Shown here: positions 4,876 through 6,839 of the stretch, piece after piece | Position numbering within the stretch: position 1 is the stretch's first letter | How the letters are laid out: each line of letters starts with the position of its first letter | NCBI GenBank assembly: GCA_045631425.1 | Contig: JAZQUR010000066.1 | Location: 1 to 6,839, forward strand | DNA: 6,839 nt | Source: Treponema_I sp045631425 | Lineage (GTDB): Bacteria > Spirochaetota > Spirochaetia > Treponematales > Treponemataceae | Direction: 5' to 3' | Translations under genes and position numbers: made by a program | Notes under the pieces: model-generated | What the model saw: the letters and a program-made list of their open reading frames with translations, nothing else | Databases searched by the model: none | Told to the model about the DNA's origin: nothing

Positions 4876-6638
4876 CCAACGAGCAACAGCTAGACCCTGC
4901 AGTTGCAAAATTACTTGATTATGCAAAGAGTAGAAAAGAAATTACTTGGGAAGAAATCAATGATATTTTAACTCCTGAAGTAGTTAATTCAGACAAAATG
5001 GATGATATTTTGATTGTTTTGAATAAAAAAGGAATATCAATCCAAGAAGAAGATACATTAGACGACGAAGACGATGATGACGACATAGAAGATGATGAAT
5101 CTGAAAATATTGATGACTCAGACGCTAAAAGAAAACAATTAGTATTTAATGAAAAAGACTCAAGCAGTGATGATCCAATTCGTATGTATTTACGTGAAAT
5201 TGGTAAAGAACGTCTTTTAACAGGTGAACAAGAAGTTGTTTTATCTAAAAAGATGGAAACTGGTGAAAATATCATTAAAGATGTTATCAAACACTCTGGC
5301 ATGATGATTCCAGAATTTTTTGCTGTTGCTCAAAAAGCTTTTTCAAAAATAGATCCTGCTGAATCAGGAAAGCAACGTAAAGAACTTCAAGAAGAAATGA
5401 CAGAACGCAAAAGACTTAGAACTTGTTATAGTGAAGTTTTAAAACAAGTTTTACCTGATATGAAACAATATATCAGTCTAAAAAGAAGTCTTTTTGAAGC
5501 TGACCAAACTGTAAATATTTTTGAAGATGAAAGACTTGTTGAATTACGTGGAAAAATCCTTCCAAGTTTACAACAAATGTCAATTCAATCAGAAGAAATT
5601 GAAAAATTCTCAAATCGTTTTATCGATGCAACTAAAAAAATCCACGAATATAGAGTTAAACGCGATAAAAAGGCTAAAGAACTAAGAATTACAGATTTTA
5701 GTGACTTACGAAGTCTTGGTAAAAGAATGGCTCTAAAAAGCGAAAGAGCTAAACTTGAATCAGAACTTGGAATGCCAGCTGATGAAATTCGTGAAATTTA
5801 TACTCAAATTCAAAAGATTGACAGAAAAGTTCGTCGTCTAGAATATGAATTTGAAAATGATGTTTCAGAAATCTTAGCAATGGCTAGTGAAATTAAACGT
5901 GGTCGCAAGATGATGGAAGATGCAAAAAATAAACTTATTAATGCAAACCTTCGTCTTGTAGTTTCTATTGCAAAAAAATACACAAACCGCGGTTTGCAAC
6001 TTTTCGACCTAATCCAAGAAGGAAATATTGGGTTGATTAAAGCTGTTGAAAAGTTTGAATATCGTAAAGGGTATAAATTCTCAACTTATGCAACATGGTG
6101 GATTCGCCAAGCTATTACTCGTTCAATTTCAGATCAAGCTAGAACAATTCGTGTTCCAGTTCACATGATTGAACAAATTAATAAGGTTTTACGTGAATCT
6201 AGACAACTTCTTCAGCGCTTTGGTCGTGAACCAACAGATGAAGAAATTGCAGAACAATTAAACTGGTCTGTTGATAAAGTAAAACAGGTTAAAAATGTTG
6301 CAAAAGAACCTATTTCTTTGGAAACTCCAATTGGTGAAGAAGAAGATTCATTGTTAGGTGACTTTATTGAGGATAAAGAAGTTGAAAATCCAGCAACAAA
6401 AACAGCATATACATTGTTGCAAGAACAACTTCGTTCTATTCTTTCAACATTACCACCAAGAGAGCAGGAAGTTCTAAAAATGCGTTTCGGTCTTGATGAT
6501 GGATATTCGCTAACACTTGAAGAAGTAGGACTTTACTTCAACGTTACTCGTGAACGTATTCGTCAGATTGAAGCAAAAGCTTTGCGCCGTTTACGAAATC
6601 CACGTCGTTCAGCTGTTTTACGTGATTTTATGGATTAA
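4872..6638 (+). CDS. rpoD: housekeeping sigma factor RpoD (sigma-70 group 1)
   Basis: RpoD is the main sigma subunit that directs RNA polymerase to -35/-10 promoters. The 588 residues hold all group 1 regions. Region 1.1 is at about 1-55. An acidic tract follows (19 of 26 residues at 59-84 are Asp or Glu). Region 1.2 is about 99-130 (DPIRMYLREIGKERLLT). A long non-conserved region spans about 131-350. Regions 2.1-2.4 run about 353-430 and contain NLRLVVSIAKKY, DLIQEGNIGLIKAVEKF and YATWWIRQAI. Region 3 covers about 430-510. Region 4 has LPPREQEVLKMRFGL and the -35-binding helix VTRERIRQIEAKALRRLR (558-575), with the C-terminal FMD. It is last in the operon with dnaG and has an AAAGGA ribosome site. 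Arginine is mainly CGT (25 of 48 by eye), in sharp contrast with dnaG. The identification is certain. Confidence 0.99.
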   Translation: MTNEQQLDPAVAKLLDYAKSRKEITWEEINDILTPEVVNSDKMDDILIVLNKKGISIQEEDTLDDEDDDDDIEDDESENIDDSDAKRKQLVFNEKDSSSDDPIRMYLREIGKERLLTGEQEVVLSKKMETGENIIKDVIKHSGMMIPEFFAVAQKAFSKIDPAESGKQRKELQEEMTERKRLRTCYSEVLKQVLPDMKQYISLKRSLFEADQTVNIFEDERLVELRGKILPSLQQMSIQSEEIEKFSNRFIDATKKIHEYRVKRDKKAKELRITDFSDLRSLGKRMALKSERAKLESELGMPADEIREIYTQIQKIDRKVRRLEYEFENDVSEILAMASEIKRGRKMMEDAKNKLINANLRLVVSIAKKYTNRGLQLFDLIQEGNIGLIKAVEKFEYRKGYKFSTYATWWIRQAITRSISDQARTIRVPVHMIEQINKVLRESRQLLQRFGREPTDEEIAEQLNWSVDKVKQVKNVAKEPISLETPIGEEEDSLLGDFIEDKEVENPATKTAYTLLQEQLRSILSTLPPREQEVLKMRFGLDDGYSLTLEEVGLYFNVTRERIRQIEAKALRRLRNPRRSAVLRDFMD

Positions 6639-6639
6639 A

Positions 6640-6703
6640 AAATTGATTTCCATAATGTATAGATAACTTTAAGTGCGTACATTATGGACAATTAAATCAA
6701 TTT
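6640..6703. repeat. long interrupted inverted repeat after rpoD
   Basis: The inner arms TCCATAATGTA (6649-6659) and TACATTATGGA (6678-6688) are perfect 11-bp complements around an 18-nt loop. The outer arms AAATTGATTT (6640-6649) and AAATCAATTT (6694-6703) are perfect 10-bp complements (base 6649 is shared with the inner arm), with five unpaired bases (6689-6693) on the right side. As RNA it would form a stem of about 20 bp just two bases after the rpoD stop. It is AT-rich and followed by TTTATATTATAAC, not a clean T run, so it is at best a weak terminator. It could protect the mRNA 3-prime end or, as DNA, serve as an operator, since the right inner arm contains the next gene's -35 box. Confidence 0.75.
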
Positions 6704-6713
6704 ATATTATAAC
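6685..6713 (+). promoter_or_regulatory. sigma-70 promoter of the downstream gene
   Basis: TGGACA (6685-6690) and TATAAC (6708-6713) are separated by 17 bases, each matching the consensus at 5 of 6. Transcription would begin near 6720, giving a leader of about 34 nt before the ATG at 6754. The -35 box begins inside the right arm of the inverted repeat, so any factor binding that repeat would compete with sigma. Confidence 0.6.
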
Positions 6714-6737
6714 TAATATAGTCATTACCAATAACTT

Positions 6738-6744
6738 AAGAGGT
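6738..6744 (+). promoter_or_regulatory. ribosome binding site of the downstream gene
   Basis: AAGAGGT lies 9 bases before the ATG at 6754 and supports that start over the in-frame ATG at 6760, which would be 15 bases away. The site overlaps the 8-bp palindrome AGGTACCT (6741-6748). Confidence 0.7.
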
Positions 6745-6753
6745 ACCTATTAT

Positions 6754-6839
6754 ATGGAAATGTCAGAAGTTTTTGAAAACTTAAAAAAATTACAGGATAT
6801 TCTTTCAGAAAAATATTCTATTGAAGCTCAAATTGAAGA
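6754..6839 (+). CDS. 5-prime end of a coiled-coil protein, cut by the window edge
   Basis: Only 28 full codons are visible, open to the window end. The start is MEMSEVFENLKKLQDIL, then SEKYSIEAQIE. The heptad-like spacing of Leu, Ile and Val with Glu and Lys suggests an N-terminal coiled coil. In treponemes the gene after rpoD is, from memory, a protein with a long coiled coil and a C-terminal four-cysteine zinc ribbon (TP0494 type). The visible part fits that, but the zinc ribbon lies outside the window, so this is inference from gene order. It has its own promoter (6685-6713) and ribosome site, so it can be made apart from rpoD. Confidence 0.7.
   Translation, partial: MEMSEVFENLKKLQDILSEKYSIEAQIE

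Noticed and set aside
4919..5302. A 127-residue minus-strand frame with a serine run
   Set aside because: The serine run is the antisense image of the Asp/Glu tract of RpoD; there is no ribosome site and no plausible family.
6640..6703. The inverted repeat as an integron attC site or a small transposon remnant
   Set aside because: The GTTRRRY/RYYYAAC core sites of attC are not at the arm ends, and I see no flanking target duplication or transposase.
1..6839. CRISPR arrays, insertion sequences, prophage or toxin-antitoxin genes
   Set aside because: No regularly spaced repeats, transposase or integrase motifs, or matching small gene pairs are present; the window is mostly core genes.

Overview
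This is an AT-rich, densely packed chromosomal window from a host-associated-type spirochaete, most probably a low-GC Treponema. The genus call is inference. It rests on the gene order mltG-dnaG-rpoD followed by a short coiled-coil-like reading frame (from memory, T. pallidum has dnaG and rpoD adjacent as TP0492/TP0493), on the form of the RpoD protein, and on the absence of CCA in both tRNA genes. All reading frames lie on the + strand and use the standard bacterial code, with TGA as a stop.

Layout. Positions 1-133 are very AT-rich, hold no gene and carry A-tracts plus a short palindrome. They lead into a near-consensus sigma-70 promoter (134-162) that drives a two-gene tRNA unit: tRNA-Thr(TGT) and tRNA-Tyr(GTA). 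The tRNAs are separated by an 18-nt spacer that is itself a perfect hairpin, and the unit ends in a strong rho-independent terminator (384-416). A run of same-strand genes follows: a YkgJ-type cysteine-cluster protein, a metallo-beta-lactamase-fold hydrolase, a 76-residue unknown protein, the endolytic murein transglycosylase MltG, DNA primase DnaG and the main sigma factor RpoD. From the hydrolase to rpoD the genes touch or overlap (ATGA overlaps at 1867 and 4872, a 14-nt overlap at 2084, a 2-nt gap at 3080), so they look like one transcription unit with coupled translation. After rpoD there is a long inverted repeat, whose right arm contains the -35 of a good promoter for the next gene. That gene starts at 6754 and runs off the window.

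How it fits together. mltG-dnaG-rpoD links cell-wall glycan release, replication priming and housekeeping transcription in one operon, reminiscent of the E. coli macromolecular synthesis operon (rpsU-dnaG-rpoD). Expression within the operon seems to be set at translation. dnaG has almost no Shine-Dalgarno sequence and prefers CGA for arginine, while rpoD has an AAAGGA ribosome site and prefers CGT. No new defence or mobile system is visible. The points most worth a second look are the two tRNA oddities (C at position 55 of tRNA-Tyr, a U-U mismatch in the tRNA-Thr anticodon stem), the inter-tRNA hairpin, the dnaG/rpoD codon switch, and the inverted repeat over the downstream promoter.
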